Positions 1 to 8,090 are shown, counted from the stretch's first letter. The stretch is 13,819 nucleotides of DNA from Firmicutes bacterium UBA6132 (GCA_002435835.1 DIVM01000096.1:1-13819); one strand, 5' to 3'. Notes: generated by a model from the letters alone, not told the origin. Numbers and translations are program-made.

Positions 1-943
1 TATAATCAAGAAACTCTCTTCCATAATCTTCTTCTGTGGCTGGTATTACATCAGGACAAACTTTAATAGTTTCATCACAGCCTCTAACTTCCACACTTTT
101 TTCCTTTAACTTTTTTACTGCTTCTTGTAAAAATTTATCTTTAATATCCTTATGAACAAGAAGGCTTTCACATGCATTACACACGGACACTCTTGAAGTT
201 TTAGCATTTAATAAAATATTAATAGCCATGTCCAAATCTGCAAACTCATCAACATAAATATGACAATTTCCAGTTCCAGTTTCAATTACAGGCACTGTAG
301 CATTTTTAACAGCAGTTTTTATGAGTCCAGCCCCACCCCTTGGAATCAATACATTTAAATATTCATTTAACTTCATAAATTCTGAAGCAGTTTCCCTTGA
401 TATATCTTCAATGAGTTCAATAGCATCTTCATTAATTCCAGATTCTTTTAATGATAATTTCATTATGCGAACAAGTTCTTTGTTAGAATTAATTGCATCC
501 TTAGAACCTCTAAGCATTACAGCATTAGAAGATTTAAGGCATAATGCTGCAGCGTCTACAGTTACATTAGGACGTGATTCATATATGATTCCAATTACAC
601 CAAGAGGAACTCTTTTTCTTCCTATAACAAGACCATTAGGCCTTTTAATCATTTGTAATACTTCACCTATTGGATCTTCAAGTTCTGCAATTTGATTGAC
701 ACCTTCAGCAATTGATTTTATTCTTTCAACACTTAGCATTAATCTGTCAACCATCGATTCAGGCATGTTATTGTTTCTATAATTTTCTATATCTATTTTA
801 TTTTTTTCAATTATTTCTTGTGTGTGTTTAATTAAATTTTCTGCTATTTTTCTTAATGCATTATTTTTAATTTCAGATGAAATATTCATAAGATCATATG
901 AAGCAGCTTTAGCTTTTTTACCTTTTGTTATGAGTTCATTCAT
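1..943 (-). CDS. proA: Gamma-glutamyl phosphate reductase (ProA), partial: C-terminus cut by window start
   Basis: Cytosolic NADPH-dependent reduction of gamma-glutamyl phosphate to glutamate semialdehyde, the second step of proline synthesis. The frame begins MNELITKGKKAKAAS and stays open for 314 codons to the window start; the family is usually about 415 residues, so roughly 100 C-terminal residues lie outside. Diagnostic stretches are IKRPNGLVIGRKRVPLGVIG and the segment around residues 252-260 (VSVCNACES), where C255 aligns with the catalytic cysteine of this aldehyde-dehydrogenase-like family. The ATG at 943-941 overlaps the proB stop as ATGA, so the two are translationally coupled, and the order proB-proA is the standard one. 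The gene is intact as far as visible. Confidence 0.95.
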   Translation of the reverse strand, partial: MNELITKGKKAKAASYDLMNISSEIKNNALRKIAENLIKHTQEIIEKNKIDIENYRNNNMPESMVDRLMLSVERIKSIAEGVNQIAELEDPIGEVLQMIKRPNGLVIGRKRVPLGVIGIIYESRPNVTVDAAALCLKSSNAVMLRGSKDAINSNKELVRIMKLSLKESGINEDAIELIEDISRETASEFMKLNEYLNVLIPRGGAGLIKTAVKNATVPVIETGTGNCHIYVDEFADLDMAINILLNAKTSRVSVCNACESLLVHKDIKDKFLQEAVKKLKEKSVEVRGCDETIKVCPDVIPATEEDYGREFLDY

Positions 944-1746
944 ATCTGTACCTTCTTTCCTTTAAATAAAGTTCCAATTTGTTTACCGTCTAAAATATCA
1001 TATAATAAATCAAGGTTTTGACCATTTGTTATGACCATATCAATTCCCGCTTCTACAGCTATTTTAGCAGCGGCTATTTTTGTAGCCATGCCACCAGTTC
1101 CAACAATGCTTCCCGCATCCCCTGCAGCATTTTCTATATCTAAAGTTATTTCTTCTATTACAGGAATTAATTTTGCATTTATTTTTTTCTGAGGATTTCC
1201 ATCATAAAATCCGTCTATGTCTGATAATATAATGAGTTTATCTGCATTTATTAATGTAGCAGTTATGGCTGACAAAGTATCATTGTCCCCGTACACAAGT
1301 TCATCTACTGCAACAGTGTCATTTTCATTTACAATAGGTATAACTCCATAAGAAAGCAAAGTTTCAAAAGTGTTTATAATATTATTTCTAAACAAATCAT
1401 TGTCCGTTATATCTCTTGTCAAAAGTATTTGTGAAGCCATTTGTCCATACTGAGACAAAAGTTTATCGTAAACAAACATGAGTTCACATTGTCCAACTGA
1501 TGCTGCAGCTTGTCTTTCTTTTATGGATTTTGGTCTTTCATTTAATCTAAGTTTAGCGACCCCTGCTGTAATAGAACCTGATGTTACAAGTACAACATCA
1601 TAACCTTTATTTTTAATATCCGATAAAACCATTGCAAGTTTATCCATAATTCTTAAATTTAGACTTCCTGTATCGTGAGTGAGTGTAGATGTTCCCACTT
1701 TAATTACTATTCTTTTTTTATTTTTAATTTCGTTTTTTAATTCCAT
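940..1746 (-). CDS. proB: Glutamate 5-kinase (ProB), short form without PUA domain
   Basis: Phosphorylates glutamate with ATP to gamma-glutamyl phosphate, the first and normally proline-inhibited step of proline synthesis. It is an amino-acid-kinase fold protein of 268 residues. Visible motifs are KVGTST (16-21, phosphate-binding Lys), TSGSITAG (55-62), NENDTVAVDE (140-149), YGDNDTLSA (152-160) and GTGGMATKIAAA (216-227). The E. coli enzyme has about 367 residues because of a C-terminal PUA domain; here the protein stops right after the kinase domain and proA begins in the ATGA overlap, so this is a natural short form and not a truncation. The ATG at 1746 follows an AAGGA ribosome site about 7 nt upstream. 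A sigma-A-like promoter lies at 1777-1804. Confidence 0.95.
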   Translation of the reverse strand: MELKNEIKNKKRIVIKVGTSTLTHDTGSLNLRIMDKLAMVLSDIKNKGYDVVLVTSGSITAGVAKLRLNERPKSIKERQAAASVGQCELMFVYDKLLSQYGQMASQILLTRDITDNDLFRNNIINTFETLLSYGVIPIVNENDTVAVDELVYGDNDTLSAITATLINADKLIILSDIDGFYDGNPQKKINAKLIPVIEEITLDIENAAGDAGSIVGTGGMATKIAAAKIAVEAGIDMVITNGQNLDLLYDILDGKQIGTLFKGKKVQI

Positions 1747-1776
1747 ATGACCATCCTTAAAAATAATATTGTTAAT

Positions 1777-1804
1777 ATTGTACCATCAAAGAAAAAAAAA
1801 GCAA
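1777..1804 (-). promoter_or_regulatory. Candidate sigma-A promoter for proBA
   Basis: On the minus strand, TTGCTT (1804-1799) and TACAAT (1782-1777) are separated by 16 nt. The -10 matches consensus at 5 of 6 positions and the -35 is weak. The predicted start would give a leader of only about 25 nt before proB, too short for a T-box or other leader-based control. Long A/T tracts just upstream could act as an UP element. Confidence 0.5.
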
Positions 1805-1913
1805 GTTTTTTTTAACATTCGTAAAAACTACAATTGCCTAATTAAAGCTAAATTAACTTTAGTTAGTAATAAGTATATTTTATACCGTTTAGTCAACATT
1901 TTAATAAAAACAC

Positions 1914-1946
1914 AAAAAATACTAAACTTTTATAAATTTAGTATTT
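1914..1946 (-). terminator. Intrinsic terminator after the 64-residue ORF
   Basis: A 9-bp perfect stem, AATACTAAA / TTTAGTATT (1945-1937 with 1926-1918), has a 10-nt loop and is followed on the minus strand by a run of T (1919-1914). It lies about 30 nt after the stop codon of the small ORF and ahead of the proBA promoter. The stem is entirely AT-rich, so efficiency may be modest. Confidence 0.65.
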
Positions 1947-1976
1947 AATATGTGCAGTATTATAATAAAGTTTTAA

Positions 1977-2171
1977 TTATCTCATAGAATTGTTATTGAC
2001 AAAACTTTTTACTTTCATTTTTTCATCAAAACCGCTTATTTTCATGGCTTCAGATGCTTCAGATTCAAAATTTTTTAAATAAATACTCATATCTCCATCT
2101 TTTGTATCATCATACCTAATACATCTAAATCCTTCTTCGTACATTTTTTGTATTTTTTCAAATTCGTTCAT
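1977..2171 (-). CDS. Small acidic protein of unknown function (64 aa)
   Basis: I do not recognise this protein. It has 64 residues, is highly charged and soluble, with no membrane segment, signal peptide or cysteine pair (one Cys at residue 17). The start reads MNEFEKIQKMYEEGFRCIRY and it ends in a basic/Asn-rich tail. I accept it as a real gene because the signals around it are complete: a near-consensus sigma-A promoter (2205-2232), a GGGGAG ribosome site about 10 nt before the ATG, and an intrinsic terminator (1914-1946). It forms its own transcription unit between the fermentation operon and proBA, so neighbours say little about its role. Confidence 0.7.
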   Translation of the reverse strand: MNEFEKIQKMYEEGFRCIRYDDTKDGDMSIYLKNFESEASEAMKISGFDEKMKVKSFVNNNSMR

Positions 2172-2204
2172 TTTTTATTATCTCCCCTAATTTTTTAAAT
2201 AGTT

Positions 2205-2232
2205 ATTATATATTATTCACAATAAGGGTCAA
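2205..2232 (-). promoter_or_regulatory. Sigma-A promoter of the 64-aa ORF
   Basis: TTGACC (2232-2227), 16 nt, TATAAT (2210-2205) on the minus strand: the -10 is perfect and the -35 is 5 of 6. It is one of the best housekeeping-type promoters in the window. Transcription would start near 2198, about 27 nt before the ATG. Confidence 0.75.
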
Positions 2233-2315
2233 ATTATGAGTAAATTAGCAAAATTTTTCATATTTTTTTTAATTTATTTAAAACATAGTTATTATAAGCA
2301 TTAATTAGTTAAGCA

Positions 2316-2348
2316 ATAGGCCAATCTCGTTTAACGAAATTGGCCTAT
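2316..2348 (-). terminator. Strong hairpin downstream of the fermentation operon, probable transcript end
   Basis: A 10-bp perfect stem, ATAGGCCAAT / ATTGGCCTAT, extends after one mismatch by 4 bp (TCGT / ACGA) around a 3-nt loop. It sits about 94 nt after the stop codon of the MFS gene, the last gene of the operon, and before the promoter of the next unit. On neither strand is it followed by a good T run, so it may be a weak or factor-assisted terminator, or a 3'-end stabilising structure. Confidence 0.5.
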
Positions 2349-2441
2349 AATGTTATATAAAATTAAATTATAAATATAAACTAAGTTAAGCTCTCCGCAT
2401 TTAGATTCATTTTTTATTGAAATAATTTATTTTTTTAATTA

Positions 2442-3662
2442 TTAATTTATCACAAGTTTTCTACTGCTGATTTTCAATAATGCTTTTAAAATTAAAGCAG
2501 CAATTGCCAAAATAATTATCATGAAAAATACAGTCGTATAATTACCGTTTGATTTTTCTAAAAGTAAGCTTGAAATCATAGGACCTATAAATGCAGCTGG
2601 AACAAGCAAAAAATTAGAAATACTAAAATTCAAAGAATAATTCTTAGCACCGTAGAAGGTATGAATAACTGAAGATACTAATGAAGGTACCCCCCCATAA
2701 CATATTCCAACCAATAAAAGTCCAACAAAAATAAGAATTAAATTTTTGCTTAATGAGCCCATACAAAGGGAAACACCTGCTAAAAGTAGTGTTATATTAT
2801 TAATTAGCATTGATTTATCATATCCAAATTTATCATACAGTGCTCCAAATAAAACCCGTCCTATTCCGTTAAACACTGACACCAATAATCCCAAAACTGC
2901 AGGTGCTCCAAATGTTAAAGCTATTGTAGCTGCACTGCTTATTACAAGTAAACCAGCAGAACTTACTGCAATACCCCAAAAGAAAAAGCTCCAAAATGAA
3001 GGCGTTTTTACCATTTCTGTTGATGTATAATCATTTTTAGATTTAGTGCAAGGTATATTTAAGTTTACCTTTATATTTTTTGTATCAGGAGCTTTTAAAA
3101 TCAATGAACCAGAAAAAAGCACAAGAAATACTGCAACTGCAAGTAATAAGAATGTTTTGTCAAGACCCATATAATTTACTAATACATTTACAATACTACC
3201 AAGAATCAATCCTCCCAATCCAAAACCCATGAGCAATATGCCTGAAGAAAAACCTACTTTTTCAGGAAACCATTTATTTACTATCCCTATGACAGCATTA
3301 TAACCCATACCAACACCTGTACCACAAAATGCTCCATAAAATAAATAAAGCATTTTTAAATTTTTTTCAGGCATTTGTTCATTTAATTTTGACAAACCTA
3401 AAAATCCTGCAAACAGAAGCGTAGCAGCAATAATTATTATGTGATTAACTTTTAATTTCTTGCTTAAATTTCCGCTGATGAAACCTCCGGTGCAAAAGAA
3501 TACCATAGATATTGTAAATGTAAATGATAATTGAGAAGCGGTCCATACTGTGTATATTTTTTTAAAATGTACCGCAAATATACTCCAAGCATACAATAAC
3601 CCCAAAAACAAAAGCATTATAGTGCCTGTAGCAAGGTACAAAAATCTTTTTTTATTAACCAT
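2442..3662 (-). CDS. MFS transporter, oxalate/formate antiporter (OFA) family
   Basis: Integral membrane carrier of 406 residues with about 12 hydrophobic segments, the usual size of an MFS protein. The N-terminus (FLGLLYAWSIF, 19-29) and the loop NKWFPEKVGFSSGILLMGFG (129-148) are typical of the OFA/OxlT group, which exchanges small organic acids; a second MFS loop is seen at 269-280 (RVLFGALYDKFG). I use the ATG at 3662, not the in-frame GTG at 3683, because a GAGGT ribosome site lies 5 nt upstream of the ATG. This gives an 8-nt overlap with buk (ATGGTTAA), implying coupled translation. As the last gene of the ptb-iorAB-buk operon, it probably exports the product acid or exchanges it for a precursor; the substrate is inference. 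Confidence 0.85.
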   Translation of the reverse strand: MVNKKRFLYLATGTIMLLFLGLLYAWSIFAVHFKKIYTVWTASQLSFTFTISMVFFCTGGFISGNLSKKLKVNHIIIIAATLLFAGFLGLSKLNEQMPEKNLKMLYLFYGAFCGTGVGMGYNAVIGIVNKWFPEKVGFSSGILLMGFGLGGLILGSIVNVLVNYMGLDKTFLLLAVAVFLVLFSGSLILKAPDTKNIKVNLNIPCTKSKNDYTSTEMVKTPSFWSFFFWGIAVSSAGLLVISSAATIALTFGAPAVLGLLVSVFNGIGRVLFGALYDKFGYDKSMLINNITLLLAGVSLCMGSLSKNLILIFVGLLLVGICYGGVPSLVSSVIHTFYGAKNYSLNFSISNFLLVPAAFIGPMISSLLLEKSNGNYTTVFFMIIILAIAALILKALLKISSRKLVIN

Positions 3663-4734
3663 ATACCACCTCAGTATATTCACTTGCCTGTTCTTCGCCC
3701 TTTAAAACTCTTAATGTTCCAAGAGCAAGAGATTCCATTTCATTTTCCCCTGGCATAATTTCAACTGGGGCAATAAATTCAACTCTTTCTTTTATCATAC
3801 CAGTCATCAATTTTGAATATGCAATGCCGCCTGTTAAAATAATTGCATCAACTTTCCCTTTTAAAACTGTTGATAGTTCTCCGATTCCTTTTGCTATTTG
3901 ATATGCCATTGCTTCATAAACAAGTTTTGCTTCTTTATTCCCTTCATTTATCATTTTCTCAACTTCTCTTGCATCAACAGTTCCAAGGTATCCTTTTAAT
4001 CCGCCATTTCCACTTTGCATTTTTCCTATTTCTTTTTTGCTATATTTTCCTGAAAAACACAAATCAATGAGAGCTCTTTGCTGCACTCTTCCTGATCTTT
4101 CAGGAGAAAATGGTCCTTCATCATCCGGTATCATATCTACCATTTTTCCCTGTTCTTGTACATTTAATGAAACTCCTCCGCCCATATGAGCAACAATAAA
4201 ATTCATATGCTCATAATTTTTGTTATATTTTTTCGCCACTTTCATTGCCATGGCTCTTGAATTCAAAACATGGCTTGTACTTTGTCTTGGAAGTATAGGC
4301 ATTCCTGATATTCTGGCTACATCATTTAATTCATCAACTTTTACTGAATCATAAATATATGATGGTTTTTGGATTGTATTTGCTATTTCATACGCTATTA
4401 TTGCACCAAGATTTGAAGCATGTTCTAATATAGGGTTGTTTTTTAGCCTATCAACCATTAACTCATTTATTTCATAAGCACCTGATTTTACAGGTGGAAG
4501 CATCCCACCTCTTCCAACTACTGCATCCAAATTTTTTATATCAAAACCAATTTCATTTAAGAAATTAAGAACAGCCTCTTCTCTAAAATGATATTGGTCA
4601 ACCGTTTTTTCAAATTTTTCAATTATTTCATAAGGATGGTCCAATGTTTTTACAACAATCTCTTGTTCATTTTCGTATAATGCTATTTTAGTAGAAGTAG
4701 AACCAGGATTTATAGCTAAAATTTTATATGACAT
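3655..4734 (-). CDS. buk: Butyrate kinase family acyl (carboxylate) kinase
   Basis: Transfers phosphate from an acyl phosphate to ADP, giving ATP and the free acid: the substrate-level phosphorylation step. It is an acetate/butyrate kinase ASKHA-fold protein of 359 residues, full length. Motifs are AINPGSTSTKIALYEN (8-22, phosphate 1), VGRGGMLPP (73-81), VAHMGGGVSL (181-190), DDEGPFSPERSGR (204-216) and ILTGGIAYSK (299-308). The ATG at 4734 follows AGGAGG with ideal spacing. It lies 67 nt after iorB, with a perfect hairpin in that gap, and overlaps the MFS gene. Next to iorAB and a ptb homologue, the likely substrates are aryl-acetyl or branched-chain acyl phosphates and not necessarily butyryl phosphate. 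Family assignment is firm; substrate is inference. Confidence 0.92.
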   Translation of the reverse strand: MSYKILAINPGSTSTKIALYENEQEIVVKTLDHPYEIIEKFEKTVDQYHFREEAVLNFLNEIGFDIKNLDAVVGRGGMLPPVKSGAYEINELMVDRLKNNPILEHASNLGAIIAYEIANTIQKPSYIYDSVKVDELNDVARISGMPILPRQSTSHVLNSRAMAMKVAKKYNKNYEHMNFIVAHMGGGVSLNVQEQGKMVDMIPDDEGPFSPERSGRVQQRALIDLCFSGKYSKKEIGKMQSGNGGLKGYLGTVDAREVEKMINEGNKEAKLVYEAMAYQIAKGIGELSTVLKGKVDAIILTGGIAYSKLMTGMIKERVEFIAPVEIMPGENEMESLALGTLRVLKGEEQASEYTEVVYG

Positions 4735-4767
4735 GTTTCCTCCTAAACTAATTTAATATTTATTTTA

Positions 4768-4797
4768 ATTATGCTGCATCCAAAGATGCAGCATAAT
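4768..4797 (-). other. Perfect intercistronic hairpin between iorB and buk
   Basis: A 13-bp perfect stem (ATTATGCTGCATC / GATGCAGCATAAT) with a 4-nt loop begins 4 nt after the iorB stop codon. There is no T run on the minus strand after it, so it is not a canonical terminator, and buk has no obvious promoter of its own. It could protect the 3' end of a ptb-iorA-iorB segment, mark a processing site, or partly attenuate transcription into buk and the transporter gene. Confidence 0.75.
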
Positions 4798-4801
4798 CAT
4801 A

Positions 4802-5371
4802 TTACAACAAATTTATTCCAATTTGTAAAGCTTTTAAATTAATATCCACTAAATTTTCTTTTATGTTATCTTTTAAGATTTTATCCCAGTCTATTTCTTC
4901 AAGATTCATGGCTTTAATTATTGTTCCAAGCAATATAATGTTCATTGTTTTTGAATTTCCTAATTTTTCTGCTTCCTCAGATGCATTTATTACTGTGGTA
5001 TTTACTTTATCTTTAAGTATTTCTATTGCATTTTTAGGATATTCCGCTTTTCCTGAAAGTATTGGCATAGAATTAATTTCATAATCATTTACAACAACTT
5101 TTCCGTTAGGTTTTATATAATTCAAATATCTTAGTGCTTCCATTTTTTCAAAAGATATTAAAATATCCGCAGCGCCTAATTCTATTACTGGAGACTCAAC
5201 TTTTTCTCCATATCTTACTTGGGAAGATACAGAACCACCCCTTTGGCTCATACCGTGAATTTCGCTCATCTTCACATCGTAGCCTGTTTCCATCAATCCA
5301 GTTGTCAATAATTTACTAGCAAGTATTGTTCCTTGTCCGCCTACTCCAACCAATAAAATATTTTTAGTCAT
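4802..5371 (-). CDS. iorB: Indolepyruvate ferredoxin oxidoreductase, beta (gamma-domain) subunit IorB
   Basis: Small subunit of the thiamine-diphosphate 2-oxoacid:ferredoxin oxidoreductase that decarboxylates aryl pyruvates to aryl-acetyl-CoA. It has 189 residues, the normal length. The N-terminal NILLVGVGGQGTILASKLL carries the GVGGQG motif (9-14), followed by SEIHGMSQRGGSVSSQVRYG (36-55), which is characteristic of the gamma-type subunit of these enzymes. The ATG at 5371 overlaps the iorA stop by one base (TAATG) and has an AAGGTGG ribosome site. An in-frame ATG at 5419 would lie inside iorA and add 16 unrelated residues, so I reject it. Stoichiometric, coupled expression with IorA is expected. 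Confidence 0.93.
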   Translation of the reverse strand: MTKNILLVGVGGQGTILASKLLTTGLMETGYDVKMSEIHGMSQRGGSVSSQVRYGEKVESPVIELGAADILISFEKMEALRYLNYIKPNGKVVVNDYEINSMPILSGKAEYPKNAIEILKDKVNTTVINASEEAEKLGNSKTMNIILLGTIIKAMNLEEIDWDKILKDNIKENLVDINLKALQIGINLL

Positions 5372-7152
5372 TACGCTTCCACCTTTCCAATTGCTTTTAC
5401 AGGACAAACTTGCTTGCATACCTCACAACCTACGCATGTACTGTCTATTGTTGATAATTTCAAATTTTTGTTGAAAGATATTGCAGGGCATCCAGTTCTG
5501 ATACACGCCTTGCAACCTATACATTTTTCTTTATCTACAAAACATTTATCAGTAAATACATTATTAAATTCAGTTTTATCTTCATTAGTTAACTTTTTAA
5601 GTACACATGGCCATCTTGTTATTATTACTGATGGCTCATCAAGACTAAGTGCCCAATCAAGAGCTTTTTTTACAGCAGTTAAATCATTAGGGTTTATAAC
5701 TACAACATTAGTAAAACCTATTGACCTCACTACTGCTTCCATGTTTATGTCCTTAGTTTTTTCCCCTTGTAAAGTATATCCTGAGCCAGGATTTTCTTGA
5801 TGACCTGTCATTCCTGTTATTCTGTTGTCAAGTATAACATTAACAGTATTTGAATTATTGTAATAAACATCTATGAGAGAGTTTATACCAGTATGGAAAA
5901 ATGTTGAGTCTCCAAGACATGATACCACTCTCATTTTATTGTCTTTTTTCATGTTAAATACTTTTTGAGCACCGTGTCCAGAACTAATGCTTGCACCCAT
6001 GCATATATTTCCATCAACAGCATTATATGGCTCTGTGTATGCTAATGAATAACAACCTATGTCTCCTGACATATAAACATTTTTTCTTTTACCAAGTTCT
6101 ACATAAAAACCTCTGTGAGGGCATCCTGCACATAGTGTAGGAGGTCTTGGAACAACTTCCTTTTCTTCATATTCAACAGTTTTCATTGTTTCACCCAAAA
6201 CATATTTTCTTATAACTTCTGGGAGCATTTCACCATATGCAGGGAATAAATTTTTCCCAAATGGGTCAAAACCTAATATTCTAACTTGTTCTTCTATGTA
6301 TGGATCGTTTTCTTCAATAACATATATTTTTTCGACTTTTAAACAAAATTCTTTTATTTTTTCTGTAGGAAGAGGCTGAGTAAATCCTAATTTTAAATAT
6401 GAAACAGAATTTCCCAAAACTTCTTTTGCATAGCTATAACAAACTCCAGATGTTATAATTCCTACTTTTGTATTGTTTAATTCAATGAAATTTAAATTAG
6501 TTGTATTTGAAAATTCCAATAGCTTCTTTTGTCTTTCCTCTACTTTTACCCTTAATTTTCTTGCTATAGCAGGAACAGTCATATATTTATTTATGTTTTT
6601 AACATATTCTATTATTTCTCTGTCTTCTCTTTCTGAACACTCAACAATACCTTTTGAATGGCAAACTCTTGTTGTTGTTCTAAATAAAACTGGCGAATCA
6701 TATTTTTCACTTATTTCAAAAGCTGCTTTAATCATATCTTTAGATTCTTGGCTATCAGATGGTTCAAGCATAGGTACTTTAGCTGCTTTTGCATAAAGAC
6801 GGTTGTCTTGTTCATTTTGTGATGAATGTTGCCCTGGTTCATCTGCTGATACTAAAACCATTCCGCCATAAACTCCTGTATATGAAAATGTGAACAATGC
6901 ATCAGCTGCAACATTTACACCAACATGTTTCATAGCTGCAATACTTCTTGCTCCAGCAATTGAAGCTCCCATAGCCGCTTCTAATGCAACTTTTTCATTT
7001 GGTGCCCATTCAGCAGTTATATCATTAGTATAAAGTGCAATATTTTCTAATATTTCAGTACTTGGTGTTCCTGGATATGCTGATGCAAATATAACACCAG
7101 CTTCATAAGCGCCCCGAGCAATAGCTTCATTTCCTGTTAATAATTTTTTCAT
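5371..7152 (-). CDS. iorA: Indolepyruvate ferredoxin oxidoreductase, alpha subunit IorA
   Basis: Large subunit, catalysing 2-oxoacid + CoA + oxidised ferredoxin to acyl-CoA + CO2 + reduced ferredoxin; classical substrates are indolepyruvate, phenylpyruvate and 4-hydroxyphenylpyruvate. It has 593 residues, full length. Order of regions: pyrimidine-binding part with ASAYPGTPSTEI (23-34); central part with CAGCPHRG (341-348); thiamine-diphosphate site beginning GDSTFFHTGINS (414-425) and NRITGMTGHQENP (443-455); C-terminal two-cluster ferredoxin domain with C544, C547, C550, C555 and C573, C576, C579, C583. All expected cluster ligands are present. The ATG at 7152 has an AAGGAGTG ribosome site and lies 32 nt after ptb. 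Confidence 0.95.
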   Translation of the reverse strand: MKKLLTGNEAIARGAYEAGVIFASAYPGTPSTEILENIALYTNDITAEWAPNEKVALEAAMGASIAGARSIAAMKHVGVNVAADALFTFSYTGVYGGMVLVSADEPGQHSSQNEQDNRLYAKAAKVPMLEPSDSQESKDMIKAAFEISEKYDSPVLFRTTTRVCHSKGIVECSEREDREIIEYVKNINKYMTVPAIARKLRVKVEERQKKLLEFSNTTNLNFIELNNTKVGIITSGVCYSYAKEVLGNSVSYLKLGFTQPLPTEKIKEFCLKVEKIYVIEENDPYIEEQVRILGFDPFGKNLFPAYGEMLPEVIRKYVLGETMKTVEYEEKEVVPRPPTLCAGCPHRGFYVELGKRKNVYMSGDIGCYSLAYTEPYNAVDGNICMGASISSGHGAQKVFNMKKDNKMRVVSCLGDSTFFHTGINSLIDVYYNNSNTVNVILDNRITGMTGHQENPGSGYTLQGEKTKDINMEAVVRSIGFTNVVVINPNDLTAVKKALDWALSLDEPSVIITRWPCVLKKLTNEDKTEFNNVFTDKCFVDKEKCIGCKACIRTGCPAISFNKNLKLSTIDSTCVGCEVCKQVCPVKAIGKVEA

Positions 7153-7184
7153 ATTTTCACTCCTTTTTTAATAAAGTTCTCTAT

Positions 7185-8090
7185 TTATTTAACAGCAGAT
7201 GCTGATAATACCAATGATAAATATTTTTCTTCTGACGAAGATCCTCTAGATGTCAATACAATAGGAACTTTTGCTCCAACAATCATTCCTGCCATTTTGC
7301 CCCCTGCTAATTCTATAAAAGCTTTACTCAACAAATTTCCTGTTGTAATATTTGGAGCAATAAGTATGTCAACTTCGCCTGTAACAGGACTTGAGTAACC
7401 TTTAATTACTGCCGATTCTTTATTCATAGTTAAATCAAATGAAATAGGCCCTTCTACTATACAGTTTTTTATTTCTCCTGACTCATTCATTTTTTTAAGA
7501 ATGTCAGCATCAATAGTTTCAGGCATTTTTGGATTCACCGTTTCTACAGCAGCTAACACTGCAACTTTTGGACATTTATATCCCATGGACAAAAAAACAT
7601 CTACTGAATTTTCAATTATTTGTTTTTTTTCATCTGCGTTTGGATACATCATCATGCCACCATCAGTTATTGCAAGAAGTTTATGATAAGAAGGTATTTC
7701 TTGAATAGCTAAATGTGAAATCACTTTCCCAGTTCTCAATCCTTTTTCCTTATCTACTACTGCTTTTAATAAATCAGCTGTTTGAAGTTTTCCTTTCATA
7801 ATAAAATCTGCTTTATTTTCATTTATAATTTTTACTGATGTTTCTGCAGATTCTTTATCATTTTCTGTATTTATGATTATGATGTCATCATATTCCACAT
7901 TTAGATTCTTTAAAATTTCTATAATTTCAGCTTTATTTCCAACCAGTATAGGTTCAACTATATTGTTTTTAACTGCCTTAAACACTGCTTCTAATGTATG
8001 TTCATCATGAGCTGCTACAACGACCACTCTTTTTTTAGAGCTAAAACTTTGAACTTTTCTTATTAACTCTGCAAAATTTCTAAGTTCCAT
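7185..8090 (-). CDS. ptb: Phosphate butyryltransferase family phosphate acyltransferase
   Basis: Converts an acyl-CoA and phosphate to acyl phosphate and CoA, feeding the downstream kinase. It is a single PTA/PTB domain of 301 residues, the usual Ptb length and shorter than most acetate-type Pta enzymes. Recognisable stretches are FIMKGKLQTADLLKAVVD (97-113), LLAITDGGMMMYPN (138-151), VEGPISFDL (212-220) and VDILIAPNITTGN (240-252). It is the first gene of the operon, with AGGAGG upstream of the ATG at 8090 and a sigma-54 promoter at 8127-8141. Pairing with iorAB suggests phenylacetyl-CoA, indoleacetyl-CoA or a branched acyl-CoA as substrate; butyryl-CoA cannot be excluded. No crotonase, thiolase or butyryl-CoA dehydrogenase is nearby, which argues against a dedicated butyrate pathway here. 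Confidence 0.9.
   Translation of the reverse strand: MELRNFAELIRKVQSFSSKKRVVVVAAHDEHTLEAVFKAVKNNIVEPILVGNKAEIIEILKNLNVEYDDIIIINTENDKESAETSVKIINENKADFIMKGKLQTADLLKAVVDKEKGLRTGKVISHLAIQEIPSYHKLLAITDGGMMMYPNADEKKQIIENSVDVFLSMGYKCPKVAVLAAVETVNPKMPETIDADILKKMNESGEIKNCIVEGPISFDLTMNKESAVIKGYSSPVTGEVDILIAPNITTGNLLSKAFIELAGGKMAGMIVGAKVPIVLTSRGSSSEEKYLSLVLSASAVK

Noticed and set aside
1747..1976. T-box or other riboswitch ahead of proBA
   Set aside because: The best promoter leaves a leader of about 25 nt, and the remaining gap shows only the upstream ORF's terminator and AT-rich sequence with no T-box-like structure.
3663..3683. GTG start adding 7 residues to the MFS transporter
   Set aside because: The ATG at 3662 has a properly spaced GAGGT and the extra residues (MNILRWY) are just the translated ribosome-site region inside buk.
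5372..5419. Upstream ATG adding 16 residues to IorB
   Set aside because: It lies within the iorA ferredoxin-domain coding sequence, and the added residues do not fit the family; the ATG at 5371 overlaps the iorA stop and has a good ribosome site.
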